From contig CAZEQK010000039.1 in assembly GCA_964514395.1 (NCBI GenBank), positions 1 to 29,832 of the forward strand: 29,832 bases of DNA, given 5' to 3'. The DNA is from CAZEQK01 sp964514395 (GTDB taxonomy: Bacteria > Bacillota > Bacilli > Tepidibacillales > Tepidibacillaceae). The notes beneath the pieces were generated by a model. That model searched no databases, was not told the DNA's origin, and was given only the letters and a program-made list of their open reading frames with translations. The position numbers and the translations under genes are program-made. Within the stretch, counting starts at the first letter, position 1, and each line of letters starts with the position of its first letter. Positions 1 through 7,282 of the stretch are shown one piece after another.

Positions 1-23
1 ATCTGAACCAAGTCTTCTTTATT
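1..23 (+). repeat. Right-end copy of a dispersed repeat (truncated by window edge)
   Basis: These 23 bases, beginning ATCTGAACCAAG and ending TTTATT, are identical to 15131-15153. At both sites the similarity stops at the same base, as expected at the end of an inserted element. In the other copy the first 9 bases form the right arm of a 13-bp hairpin. Here the left arm and the rest of the element would lie left of the window. See the entry at 15011-15153 for the possible nature of the repeat. Confidence 0.75.
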
Positions 24-69
24 AATGTAAACGAAAAGGATGTGAATTATGTACTTATCTTTTCATTGT

Positions 70-1617
70 TTATATTTCTAAGGTATCAATGATTTCTTCT
101 TTTTGCTTAGATGAAATTTTATCTGATATCATGTGTTTCTTTGTAAGCTCTTCAACAGCAGCATATTCTGAATATAGTATTTGTTTCTTAGCTTTATCAA
201 GCTCTTTCTCTTCAATTTCCGGATGCTCTTCATATAGCTGGGTTAATAATTCATGATAATACATATCCTTCCGATTGTATTCTTCCAGTAGCTTTTCATA
301 CACATAATGAGAAATAATCGCTTCATTTTTAATTTTTTCTAGATCTACCTTTGCTTTTTTTACTCGATGTATTCTCGTAATAAGCTCTTCGTATTTCAAA
401 AGCTCTTCTGATTTTTTTTGAATCCCTAATAGGTTAACTAGATGCTTGATGGTAAGCCCTTGAAAAACCAATGAAAATAAGACAACAGAAAAGGCTAATA
501 CCAAAAGTTTTTCTCTGTAAGGAAAGTTTAATGGTAGGCTTAGGACAAGTGCGATCGATAAGGAACCTCTCAATCCTCCCCAATTTAAGATATGCTTCCA
601 TGAAAAAGGAAATTTTCTAACAAAGGCTAAACTGGTATATACAGAAATACTTCTTGAAATAAGTACAATAATAATTGCAAGACCTATCATTCCCCACATA
701 TCTGATAAATCGATATTTGTTATTTCAAGCCCTATCATTAGAAAAACCATTGAATTAGCTAATAGGGCGAGCACATCCCAAAAGTTATTAATGTTTAGCT
801 TTGTTGTTGGACTCATTCCAATTTTGGCGCCATAGTTCCCAAAGATTAATCCTGCAGTTACAACGGCTATTACACCAGAAACTTCGAATTTCTCAGCGAT
901 AAAAAATGATCCATAAAATAGAATCATTGAGAAAATAATCTCTATTGGGTAATCATCATATAATTTGACGAGTAATGAAAAAAGGTAACCAAGAATACTG
1001 CCTATTGCTAACCCACCTAAGGCTACTTTAAAAAATTCTAATGTTCCATAAGCAAAGCCCCAATAACCTAAGTCGATATAATGAAGTAAGAATAATGAAG
1101 AAATATTAAATAATACAACCGCTATCCCATCATTAAATAGACTTTCTCCTTCAATAACAGTAGCCAATTTTTTATTTACTCCTAAGTTTTTAAAAATAGA
1201 TAGCACACTGACTGGATCTGTTGCTGACATTAAAGCAGCAAATGTAAAAGCTACCTGCAATGTAAGACCCATAAAGAAGCTTGCAAAGAACCCAGTTACA
1301 GCAAAAGAGATAAGGGTCCCTCCTAATGCTAAAAGCAGAATAGGCTTAGCATTCTCTTTAAGATGAACAAATGGAAGCTTTAGTGTGGCTTCTCCGAGCA
1401 AGGTAGGTAAGAATATAGCAATGATGGTAAAACGAAATATTTCATCTTCAGCAATAAACTGTTTAAGTGAGGATAAAGCACCTAAAGGTACAAGTCCAAT
1501 AATTGTTCCTGTAATGACTAAGGCGATAGGATATGGTGTATTTAACTTTTTGGATATAGCAGTTACCGCAGTAGCAATAACCATAAGAATAATAATCAAT
1601 GCAAAATGTTCGTTCAT
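70..1617 (-). CDS. Na+(K+)/H+ antiporter, CPA1 family
   Basis: A 515-residue integral membrane antiporter that should exchange a monovalent cation for protons at the cytoplasmic membrane. The first about 390 residues are a run of hydrophobic helices. They carry CPA1/NhaP landmarks: an ATDPVSVL motif in the ion-binding helix and EGESLFNDG further on. The last about 110 residues form a charged, predicted helical cytoplasmic tail rich in Lys and Glu, which in relatives is regulatory. The ATG at 1617 is preceded by a GGGGGG purine tract in the right place for a ribosome binding site. The gene is divergent from the formate dehydrogenase operon, and its 3' end faces the repeat copy at the window start. 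The ion specificity (Na+, K+ or Li+) cannot be read from the sequence. Family assignment is secure. Confidence 0.9.
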   Translation of the reverse strand: MNEHFALIIILMVIATAVTAISKKLNTPYPIALVITGTIIGLVPLGALSSLKQFIAEDEIFRFTIIAIFLPTLLGEATLKLPFVHLKENAKPILLLALGGTLISFAVTGFFASFFMGLTLQVAFTFAALMSATDPVSVLSIFKNLGVNKKLATVIEGESLFNDGIAVVLFNISSLFLLHYIDLGYWGFAYGTLEFFKVALGGLAIGSILGYLFSLLVKLYDDYPIEIIFSMILFYGSFFIAEKFEVSGVIAVVTAGLIFGNYGAKIGMSPTTKLNINNFWDVLALLANSMVFLMIGLEITNIDLSDMWGMIGLAIIIVLISRSISVYTSLAFVRKFPFSWKHILNWGGLRGSLSIALVLSLPLNFPYREKLLVLAFSVVLFSLVFQGLTIKHLVNLLGIQKKSEELLKYEELITRIHRVKKAKVDLEKIKNEAIISHYVYEKLLEEYNRKDMYYHELLTQLYEEHPEIEEKELDKAKKQILYSEYAAVEELTKKHMISDKISSKQKEEIIDTLEI

Positions 1618-1759
1618 GGTTTCCCCCCAAAATCAATTTTAAAGCATAAAGGCTATTTATTTGTGAAAAAAATAATCCGTTTTCTAGGTTAGAGGTTTAA
1701 AGTATACTTGTATTATATGTAAATACCATAAAAATAACATCTAAAATATATTCCTATTA

Positions 1760-1765
1760 TATAAT
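1760..1765 (+). promoter_or_regulatory. Candidate -10 element (TATAAT) of the formate dehydrogenase operon
   Basis: A consensus TATAAT lies about 90 bases before the first gene of the operon. No good -35 hexamer is seen 16-18 bases upstream, so the promoter may need an activator. The inverted repeat at 1766-1786 follows immediately. Confidence 0.4.
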
Positions 1766-1786
1766 AACAATTGTGCAGGAATTGTT
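1766..1786. promoter_or_regulatory. Inverted repeat AACAATT-N7-AATTGTT, candidate operator
   Basis: A perfect 7-bp inverted repeat with a 7-base spacer directly abuts the TATAAT at 1760-1765, so it would cover the transcription start of the fdh operon. It does not match the Rex or Fnr consensus. The regulator is unknown. Confidence 0.4.
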
Positions 1787-1852
1787 CATTAATTATTGAA
1801 ATTAATTAATAATATTATATTTTCAAAACGCTTTCTTTGGGGAGGGAGTAAA

Positions 1853-2326
1853 TTGAAAAGTAAGATGGTTGATAGAAGGGATGAGGAATTCAGTCTTATC
1901 ATTAATAGCTATAAACATAAAAAAGGTGTATTAATACCACTTTTACAAGCGACTCAAGGCATTTATGGCTATTTATCTAAAGAGGCGATGAAAACGATTG
2001 CAGATTCTTTGAGGATTCCATTTAGTGAGGTATATGGGGTCGCTACTTTTTATGCACAATTTCGTTTTAAACCACGGGGAAAATATTTAATTAAGGTCTG
2101 CTCTGGTACTGCATGTCATGTCAGAGGGGGTTCAAGTATTTTGGAGGACGTTGAAAATATACTTGGAATAAATAATGGGGAAACGACTGAGGATATGCGT
2201 TTTTCTATTGAGACTGTAGCCTGTTTAGGTGCCTGTGGTTTAGCACCTGTGGTGATGATAAATGAAGAGTCCTATGGAAGATTAACAACGGGGGATATAA
2301 AAAAAATAATTGAGCAGTTGGTATAG
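1853..2326 (+). CDS. Formate dehydrogenase NuoE-like [2Fe-2S] subunit
   Basis: A 157-residue thioredoxin-fold [2Fe-2S] protein homologous to NuoE/HydC, the small electron-transfer subunit of NAD-linked formate dehydrogenases and hydrogenases. The four cluster ligands are visible as CSGTAC (C-x4-C) and CLGAC (C-x3-C). Upstream of them is the usual helical segment containing GVATFYAQF. The reading frame is open back to 1796, but a TTG at 1853 is chosen because GGGGAGGGAG at 1839-1848 lies just before it and the protein then has the usual family length. The upstream extension would be untypical. It is the first gene of a three-gene operon, with 14 bases to the NuoF-like gene. It probably passes electrons between the catalytic subunit and the FMN/NAD site of the next protein. 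Confidence 0.92.
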   Translation: MKSKMVDRRDEEFSLIINSYKHKKGVLIPLLQATQGIYGYLSKEAMKTIADSLRIPFSEVYGVATFYAQFRFKPRGKYLIKVCSGTACHVRGGSSILEDVENILGINNGETTEDMRFSIETVACLGACGLAPVVMINEESYGRLTTGDIKKIIEQLV

Positions 2327-2340
2327 AGGGGAGGTAAAAT

Positions 2341-4149
2341 ATGAACCATTCAAAACCATATATATCAGTAGGTATGGGGACTTGTGGTATAGCAGCTGGT
2401 GCAGAAAAGGTAAGGGAAGCAATCTCAAAAGCGATTACTAATAGAAGTCTGAATGTAGAGATACACACAACAAGCTGTATAGGCATGTGTTATAAAGAAG
2501 TGATTGTGGAAGTAGGGATTCCTGAGTATTCCCCGGTCATTTATGGGAATGTTACTGTGGAGAAGGTTGATAGAATAATAGAAGATCATATTATAGCTGG
2601 ACAGCCTGTATTAGAATGGGTTGAATTTCAAATACCTGAAGAGGAAATGAAGGGAATTAACCATATTTCATCGATGGATTCCACTCCTTTTTACCATTTA
2701 CAAACAAGAGAAGTAACATCTCGCTGTGGGGGAATCAATCCAGAAGAGATTGAAGACTATCTTACTACAGGTGGCTATAAGGGACTTGAAATAGCACTGC
2801 ATAATGATCCTCAAACCAATATTAAGGTTATCAAACAATCTGGCCTTAGAGGAAGAGGTGGAGGTGGATTTCCGACTGGCTTGAAATGGCAATTTACAAA
2901 GGATGCAAATGGTGAAAAAAAATACATTGTATGTAATGCTGATGAAGGTGACCCAGGCGCTTTTATGGATCGCAGTATTCTTGAAGGTGATCCTCATGCT
3001 GTACTTGAAGGAATGGTTATAGCAGGTTATTCTATCGGCGCAGAGGAAGGTTATATCTATGTTCGCGCTGAATATCCCTTAGCCATAAAACGACTAACTA
3101 TAGCGTTAAAGCAAGCAGAAGAAAAAGGATTACTAGGACATCATATATTAGGTTCTAATTTTTCTTTTCATATTATGATTAAAGTAGGAGCGGGAGCCTT
3201 TGTTTGTGGTGAAGAAACAGCATTATTAAATTCTATTGAAGGAAAAAGGGGAATGCCAAGAATAAGACCACCTTTTCCAGCGGTTAAAGGTTTATGGCAA
3301 TATCCAACCAATAATAATAATGTGGAAACCTATGCCAATGTCTCCTTGATCTATAGAAAAGGAGTGGAATGGTACTCCGCAATTGGGACTGAATCTTCAA
3401 AGGGAACGAAGGTATTTAGCTTAACAGGTAAGATTAAAAAGACAGGATTAGCAGAGGTGCCGATGGGGACATCTCTTAGGGAAATTATTTTTGATATTGG
3501 CGGTGGTATTCTTCAGGATAAACAATTTAAAGCTGTACAAATAGGAGGTCCATCTGGAGGTTGCTTACCAGAGGGAAAGCTGGATTTACCTGTTGATTAT
3601 GATTCATTGGTAAAAGAAGGAGCAATGATGGGCTCTGGTGGATTAGTCATCATGGATGAAGATACGTGTATGGTCGATGTTGCTAGGTATTTTTTGACAT
3701 TTAGTCAAAATGAATCGTGTGGTAAATGCACACCTTGTCGGGAGGGAACGACAAGGATGCTTGAAATATTGAATCGGATCACCAGTGGTAAAGGTAAAGT
3801 GGATGATATTGATACCTTAGAACGTCTGTCACATGTGATGAAGACTACATCATTATGTGGGTTAGGACAAACAGCACCAAATCCAGTCTTGTCTACCCTT
3901 CGATATTTTCGTGACGAATATATAGCCCATATTCATGATAATACGTGCGCAGCAGGGGTATGCAAAGATTTGATTTCCTATCACATAGATGAAGAAAATT
4001 GTATTGGCTGTACAGCTTGTGCAAGAGTATGTCCAGCAGATGCAATAGCTGGTAATAAGAAAGAAATACATGTGATTGATCAAGACATATGTATAAAGTG
4101 TGGAGCATGCTATGAAACATGTAATTTTGAAGCAGTTATAAGAATATAG
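2341..4149 (+). CDS. Formate dehydrogenase NuoF-like NAD(H)-binding FMN/Fe-S subunit
   Basis: A 602-residue diaphorase subunit. An N-terminal thioredoxin-like ferredoxin domain (about residues 1-110) carries cysteines in GTCGIA and CIGMC. The NuoF core follows with GRGGGGFPTGLKW and CNADEGDPGAF (FMN/NAD binding), and GAGAFVCGEETALL. Its [4Fe-4S] motif is ESCGKCTPCREG. The C-terminus adds two [4Fe-4S] ferredoxin motifs, CIGCTACARVCP and CIKCGACYETC. This architecture matches HydB/HymB-type subunits of NAD(P)-dependent and electron-bifurcating enzymes. The start at 2341 has GAGGGGAGG just upstream. The next gene begins 14 bases after the stop. Whether the complex is simply NAD-reducing or also bifurcates with ferredoxin cannot be decided from the sequence. 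Confidence 0.93.
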   Translation: MNHSKPYISVGMGTCGIAAGAEKVREAISKAITNRSLNVEIHTTSCIGMCYKEVIVEVGIPEYSPVIYGNVTVEKVDRIIEDHIIAGQPVLEWVEFQIPEEEMKGINHISSMDSTPFYHLQTREVTSRCGGINPEEIEDYLTTGGYKGLEIALHNDPQTNIKVIKQSGLRGRGGGGFPTGLKWQFTKDANGEKKYIVCNADEGDPGAFMDRSILEGDPHAVLEGMVIAGYSIGAEEGYIYVRAEYPLAIKRLTIALKQAEEKGLLGHHILGSNFSFHIMIKVGAGAFVCGEETALLNSIEGKRGMPRIRPPFPAVKGLWQYPTNNNNVETYANVSLIYRKGVEWYSAIGTESSKGTKVFSLTGKIKKTGLAEVPMGTSLREIIFDIGGGILQDKQFKAVQIGGPSGGCLPEGKLDLPVDYDSLVKEGAMMGSGGLVIMDEDTCMVDVARYFLTFSQNESCGKCTPCREGTTRMLEILNRITSGKGKVDDIDTLERLSHVMKTTSLCGLGQTAPNPVLSTLRYFRDEYIAHIHDNTCAAGVCKDLISYHIDEENCIGCTACARVCPADAIAGNKKEIHVIDQDICIKCGACYETCNFEAVIRI

Positions 4150-4163
4150 GGGGGAGGATTCAT

Positions 4164-6842
4164 ATGACTGAGGTTACATTAACGATAGATGGTAAAGCTA
4201 TCACAGTACAAAAGGGGACAACGATTATCAAAGCTGCGGAAGAAATGGGGATTCAGATCCCTGCGCTATGCTATGATCCAGAGTTAAGCTTATCAGGTTC
4301 CTGTCGGATGTGTGTAGTAGAAATAGAGGGAATGAAAAATTTACCTACAGCATGTACAACAGAAGCTACAGAAGGAATGAAGGTAAGAACAAAGACAGAG
4401 TTTGTGGTAGAAGCAAGGAAAACAATATTAGAATTACTATTAGCAGATCACCCATTAGACTGCATGACCTGTCAAAGGAATGGAGATTGCTTACTCCAGC
4501 AATATGCTTATGAATATCAAGTGAATGAGACTCCCTTTAAGGGGAAAAAACATCAATATACCATAGAGGATAATAATCCGTTTATTGTAAGGGATATGAA
4601 TAAATGTATTGATTGTGGTAAATGTGTTAGGGTCTGTTCTGAGGTGCAGGGTAGAGATGTGTTAAATTTTGCATACCGGGGCTTTGACACAAAGATCACG
4701 ACGGCGATGGATGTAACATTAGCAGAATCAGATTGTGTTTTCTGTGGTAGCTGTGTAGCAGTATGTCCAACAGGATCATTGGTAGAAAAGGAAATGATAG
4801 GTGCAGGACGGTCCTATGAGGTAGAAAAAGTGAAGACAACCTGTCCATTCTGTGGAGTAGGCTGTAATTTTGATTTGAATGTTAAGGATGGGAAGGTAAT
4901 TGGGGTGACTTCTAATCCTACGAGTGAGGTAAATGGTCGGCACCTTTGTGTAAAGGGACGGTTTGGTACCGATTATATTCATAGTCCTGAACGAATTACA
5001 GTGCCTCTCATTAAAAAAAATGGGAGTTTTGTTGAAACAACTTGGGAGGAAGCCTTAACCCTTGTAGCGGATAAATTGAGCACCATAAAAGATGAAAATG
5101 GTAATCAGTCCATAGGTGTATTGAGCTCAGCTAGATGTACAAACGAAGAGAACTACATCATGCAAAAATTTGTAAGAGGGGTATTAGGCAATAACAATAT
5201 AGATCATTGTGCTCGTACCTGACACGCGCCAACAGTGGCAGGTCTTGCCACTTCATTTGGTAGCGGAGCAATGACTAATTCATTTAAGGATATTGAGAAT
5301 ACGAAGCTATTATTTTTAATTGGGTCAAATCCATCAGAGGCTCATCCCATTTTAAGTGTGAAAATGAAAAAAGCGATCCGTAATGGTGCGAAATTGATTG
5401 TTATCGATCCACGTAAAACTGAGATGGCTGAAATGGCTGATTTATGGTTACCAATAAAACCAGGAACAGATATTCCTCTTCTAAATGGAATCATCAATGT
5501 CATTATCAATGAAGAGCTTTTAGACCATTCATTTGTTGAAATGAGAACTGAAAATTTTTCAGAACTAAAGGATACAGTTCTAAACTACCCAATTGATAAG
5601 GTTTCAAAAATAACAGGCATTGATAAAGAGCTTATTTATGAAGCAGCCCGTTTGTATGCAACGACGAAGGATGCAGCTGTCTGCTATACCTTAGGGATTA
5701 CTGAGCATGTAGCAGGAACATTAAATGTGATCAATATAGCAAATTTAGCAATGTTAACGGGCCATTTAGGTAGAGAAAATGTAGGGGTCAATCCATTACG
5801 AGGACAAAATAACGTCCAAGGAGCATGTGATATGGGTGCTCTTCCTGATGTTTATCCTGGCTACCAAAAGGTGTTTAAAGAAGAGATAAAAGACAAATTT
5901 GAGCAGGCGTGGAAGGTCAAGCTAGCTACAGATGTAGGTTTAACTATTCCTGAAATGTTTGATCAAGCTCTAGATGGGAAAGTCAAAGCAATGTATGTGA
6001 TGGGAGAAGATCCAGTACTTAGTGACCCAGATGCGAATCATGTAAAAAAAGCCATCAATCACTTAGAGTTTTTAGTTGTACAGGATTTATTTATGACAGA
6101 AACTGCGAAGCTTGCTGATGTCTTTCTACCTGCTGCTAGCTTTGCCGAAAAGGATGGTACATTTACTAATTCGGAACGAAGAGTACAGCGGGTTAGAAAG
6201 GCGATAGAACCAATTGGTCATGCAAGATCAGATTGGGAAATTATTTGTATATTATCTACAAAAATGGGCTACAAAATGGAGTACAGGACTCCTTCAGAGA
6301 TCTTTGATGAAATGGCAGCCTTAACCCCAAGCTATGCGGGAATGAACTATGAACGTATTGATCAAAAGGGTTTACAATGGCCTGTACCAACCAAGGACCA
6401 TCCGGGCACACCTTATTTGCATAAAGATCAATTTACAAAGGGGAAAGGGTACTTTAAAGGTGTTGATCACATTCCTCCAGCTGAAATGCCGGATAAAGAT
6501 TATCCGTATTTTCTATCAACAGGTAGAAGATTAAATCATTACAACGTCACTTCTCAGTATTCGAAGAGTCTCAAGGAATATCATCCAGAGGAGCTTGCAA
6601 TGATTCACCCAAGGGATGCGAAGAAAATAGGTGTTGGAGAGAATGATTTCATCAAAGTTATTTCTAGACGGGGAGAGGTTATTACAGCCATTGAAATTAC
6701 GGAACGTGTGGCTGAAGGAACAATATGGATGTCTTTTCATCACCGGGAAGTACCTACTAATGAATTAACCAACGGCGTGTTTGATCCAGTCAGTCATACA
6801 GGTGAATATAAGGTTGCAGCAGTGAGGCTTGAGAGAGTATGA
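4164..6842 (+). CDS. fdhA: Selenocysteine-containing NAD-linked formate dehydrogenase catalytic subunit
   Basis: An 892-residue catalytic subunit oxidising formate to CO2 at a molybdenum or tungsten bis-MGD centre. An in-frame TGA at 5220-5222 encodes residue 353. It follows DHCART and precedes HAPTVAGLATSFGSGAMTNS, exactly where this family has the metal-ligating Cys or Sec, and homology continues unbroken on both sides. A SECIS hairpin follows at 5234-5252. The N-terminal NuoG-like part carries a [2Fe-2S] motif (SGSCRMC), a His/Cys cluster motif (HPLDCMTCQRNGDC) and two ferredoxin motifs (CIDCGKCVRVC, CVFCGSCVAVC). The FdhF-type [4Fe-4S] motif CPFCGVGC follows, then the MGD-binding domains, with an RRLNHYNVTSQ segment near the C-terminus. 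GGGGGGAGG lies ahead of the ATG. An automatic caller would split it into 4164-5222 and about 5235-6842. No selA, selB, selC or selD is visible in the window. Confidence 0.95.
5220..5252 (+). promoter_or_regulatory. UGA selenocysteine codon and bacterial SECIS element
   Basis: The TGA is at 5220-5222. A perfect 7-bp stem AGTGGCA (5234-5240)/TGCCACT (5246-5252) closes the five-base loop GGTCT (5241-5245). The stem begins after 11 intervening bases. Loop sequence and spacing match the Escherichia coli fdhF SECIS mini-hairpin recognised by SelB, from general knowledge of that element. The hairpin lies entirely within coding sequence. Confidence 0.93.
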
Positions 6843-6852
6843 TAGAAATAGG

Positions 6853-6881
6853 TTGAATCAAAAGCTAGCATGTTATAAAAT
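6853..6881 (+). promoter_or_regulatory. Candidate sigma-A promoter for the small ORF at 6914
   Basis: TTGAAT (6853-6858) and TAAAAT (6876-6881) are separated by 17 bases, a good vegetative promoter arrangement. It starts only about 10 bases after the fdhA stop. The -10 lies inside a perfect 9-bp inverted repeat, TATAAAATA/TATTTTATA (6874-6882/6890-6898, 7-base loop), which could be an operator or a weak hairpin. Confidence 0.45.
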
Positions 6882-6913
6882 ATCAGTAGTATTTTATATA
6901 GGAGGTGAAAGAT

Positions 6914-7039
6914 TTGTTACGTTCTATAAGCACACGTTTAGTGACATCACTATATTTACGTCGTGTGATTACTCATGGTTTTGCTTACAATAGGGGAAGT
7001 CTACCCTTTTTCAGCAAACTAAATAGGTATAGAACGTAA
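6914..7039 (+). CDS. Small basic ORF (41 aa) with an exceptionally strong RBS
   Basis: A TTG-started frame of 41 codons is preceded by AGGAGGTGA (6900-6908), close to perfect anti-SD complementarity, with a 5-base gap. The product, starting MLRSISTRLVTSLYLRRV and ending KLNRYRT, has seven Arg and one Lys and no acidic residue. I do not recognise it. Codons 2-5 (TTACGTTCTATA, 6917-6928) are the exact reverse complement of the last codons including the stop (TATAGAACGTAA, 7028-7039), so the message would close on itself. It lies between the fdh operon and a leader hairpin of an ABC-F gene, a position where regulatory leader peptides occur. It could be a leader peptide, a small basic protein, or mainly a structured RNA. 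Translation is supported only by the RBS. Confidence 0.5.
   Translation: MLRSISTRLVTSLYLRRVITHGFAYNRGSLPFFSKLNRYRT
6917..7039 (+). ncRNA. Possible structured RNA closed by a perfect 12-bp inverted repeat
   Basis: TTACGTTCTATA (6917-6928) pairs with TATAGAACGTAA (7028-7039). Inside are two nested hairpins. One is CACACG (6931-6936)/CGTGTG (6962-6967) enclosing TAGTG/CACTA. The other is TTTGCT (6980-6985)/AGCAAA (7013-7018) enclosing a GGG/CCC pairing. The result is a three-way junction. It fits none of the riboswitch consensuses I know. It overlaps the small ORF, so the two readings may be alternative or coupled. Confidence 0.4.
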
Positions 7040-7078
7040 GTATTTCTTAACCCCATCATGTATTATATTTGAATTGCT

Positions 7079-7108
7079 ACAGGGAGAAGATTACTTCTCC
7101 CTGTTTTT
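7079..7108 (+). terminator. Intrinsic terminator
   Basis: A perfect 11-bp stem ACAGGGAGAAG/CTTCTCCCTGT closes the four-base loop ATTA and is followed by a run of T. It ends transcription from the fdh operon and/or the small ORF region. Confidence 0.9.
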
Positions 7109-7177
7109 CATTTATTTATGTTTGTCTTTTTCTTTTTCTCTATCGAAATAGATAAATATGAAGAATAATTTTAATCA

Positions 7178-7197
7178 TATGACAGAATGTAGTCATA
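7178..7197. promoter_or_regulatory. Inverted repeat TATGAC-N8-GTCATA in the ABC-F upstream region
   Basis: A perfect 6-bp inverted repeat with an 8-base spacer lies about 85 bases before the ABC-F start and 24 bases before the terminator-like hairpin at 7221. It could be a regulator site or part of the leader RNA fold. Confidence 0.3.
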
Positions 7198-7220
7198 CGA
7201 CAATTCAAAGCTTATGCTAA

Positions 7221-7262
7221 AAGAGCCATGGGTATAGAAGCTACCTGTGGCTTTTCTATTTT
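7221..7262 (+). terminator. Terminator-like hairpin in the ABC-F leader (candidate attenuator)
   Basis: A continuous stem (7221-7234 with 7242-7255, including three G-T wobbles) closes a 7-base loop and is followed by TTTTCTATTTT. It ends some 20 bases before the ABC-F start codon. A terminator immediately before a resistance-type ABC-F gene is the classical arrangement for attenuation control. I did not find an unambiguous antiterminator. Confidence 0.5.
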
Positions 7263-7282
7263 ATTATAAAGGATGATGATCA

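Noticed and set aside
1385..1642. An 85-codon + strand ORF.
   Set aside because: It lies wholly opposite the antiporter gene, has no family similarity and no plausible RBS.
5220..5222. The TGA as a true stop, making fdhA a pseudogene or two genes.
   Set aside because: The flanking protein is continuous family sequence in the same frame, the codon sits at the active-site Sec/Cys position, and a perfect SECIS hairpin follows.
6917..7039. A MITE with 12-bp terminal inverted repeats.
   Set aside because: No target-site duplication flanks it, and the ends coincide with the codons of an ORF with a strong RBS. Kept as a structured ORF instead.
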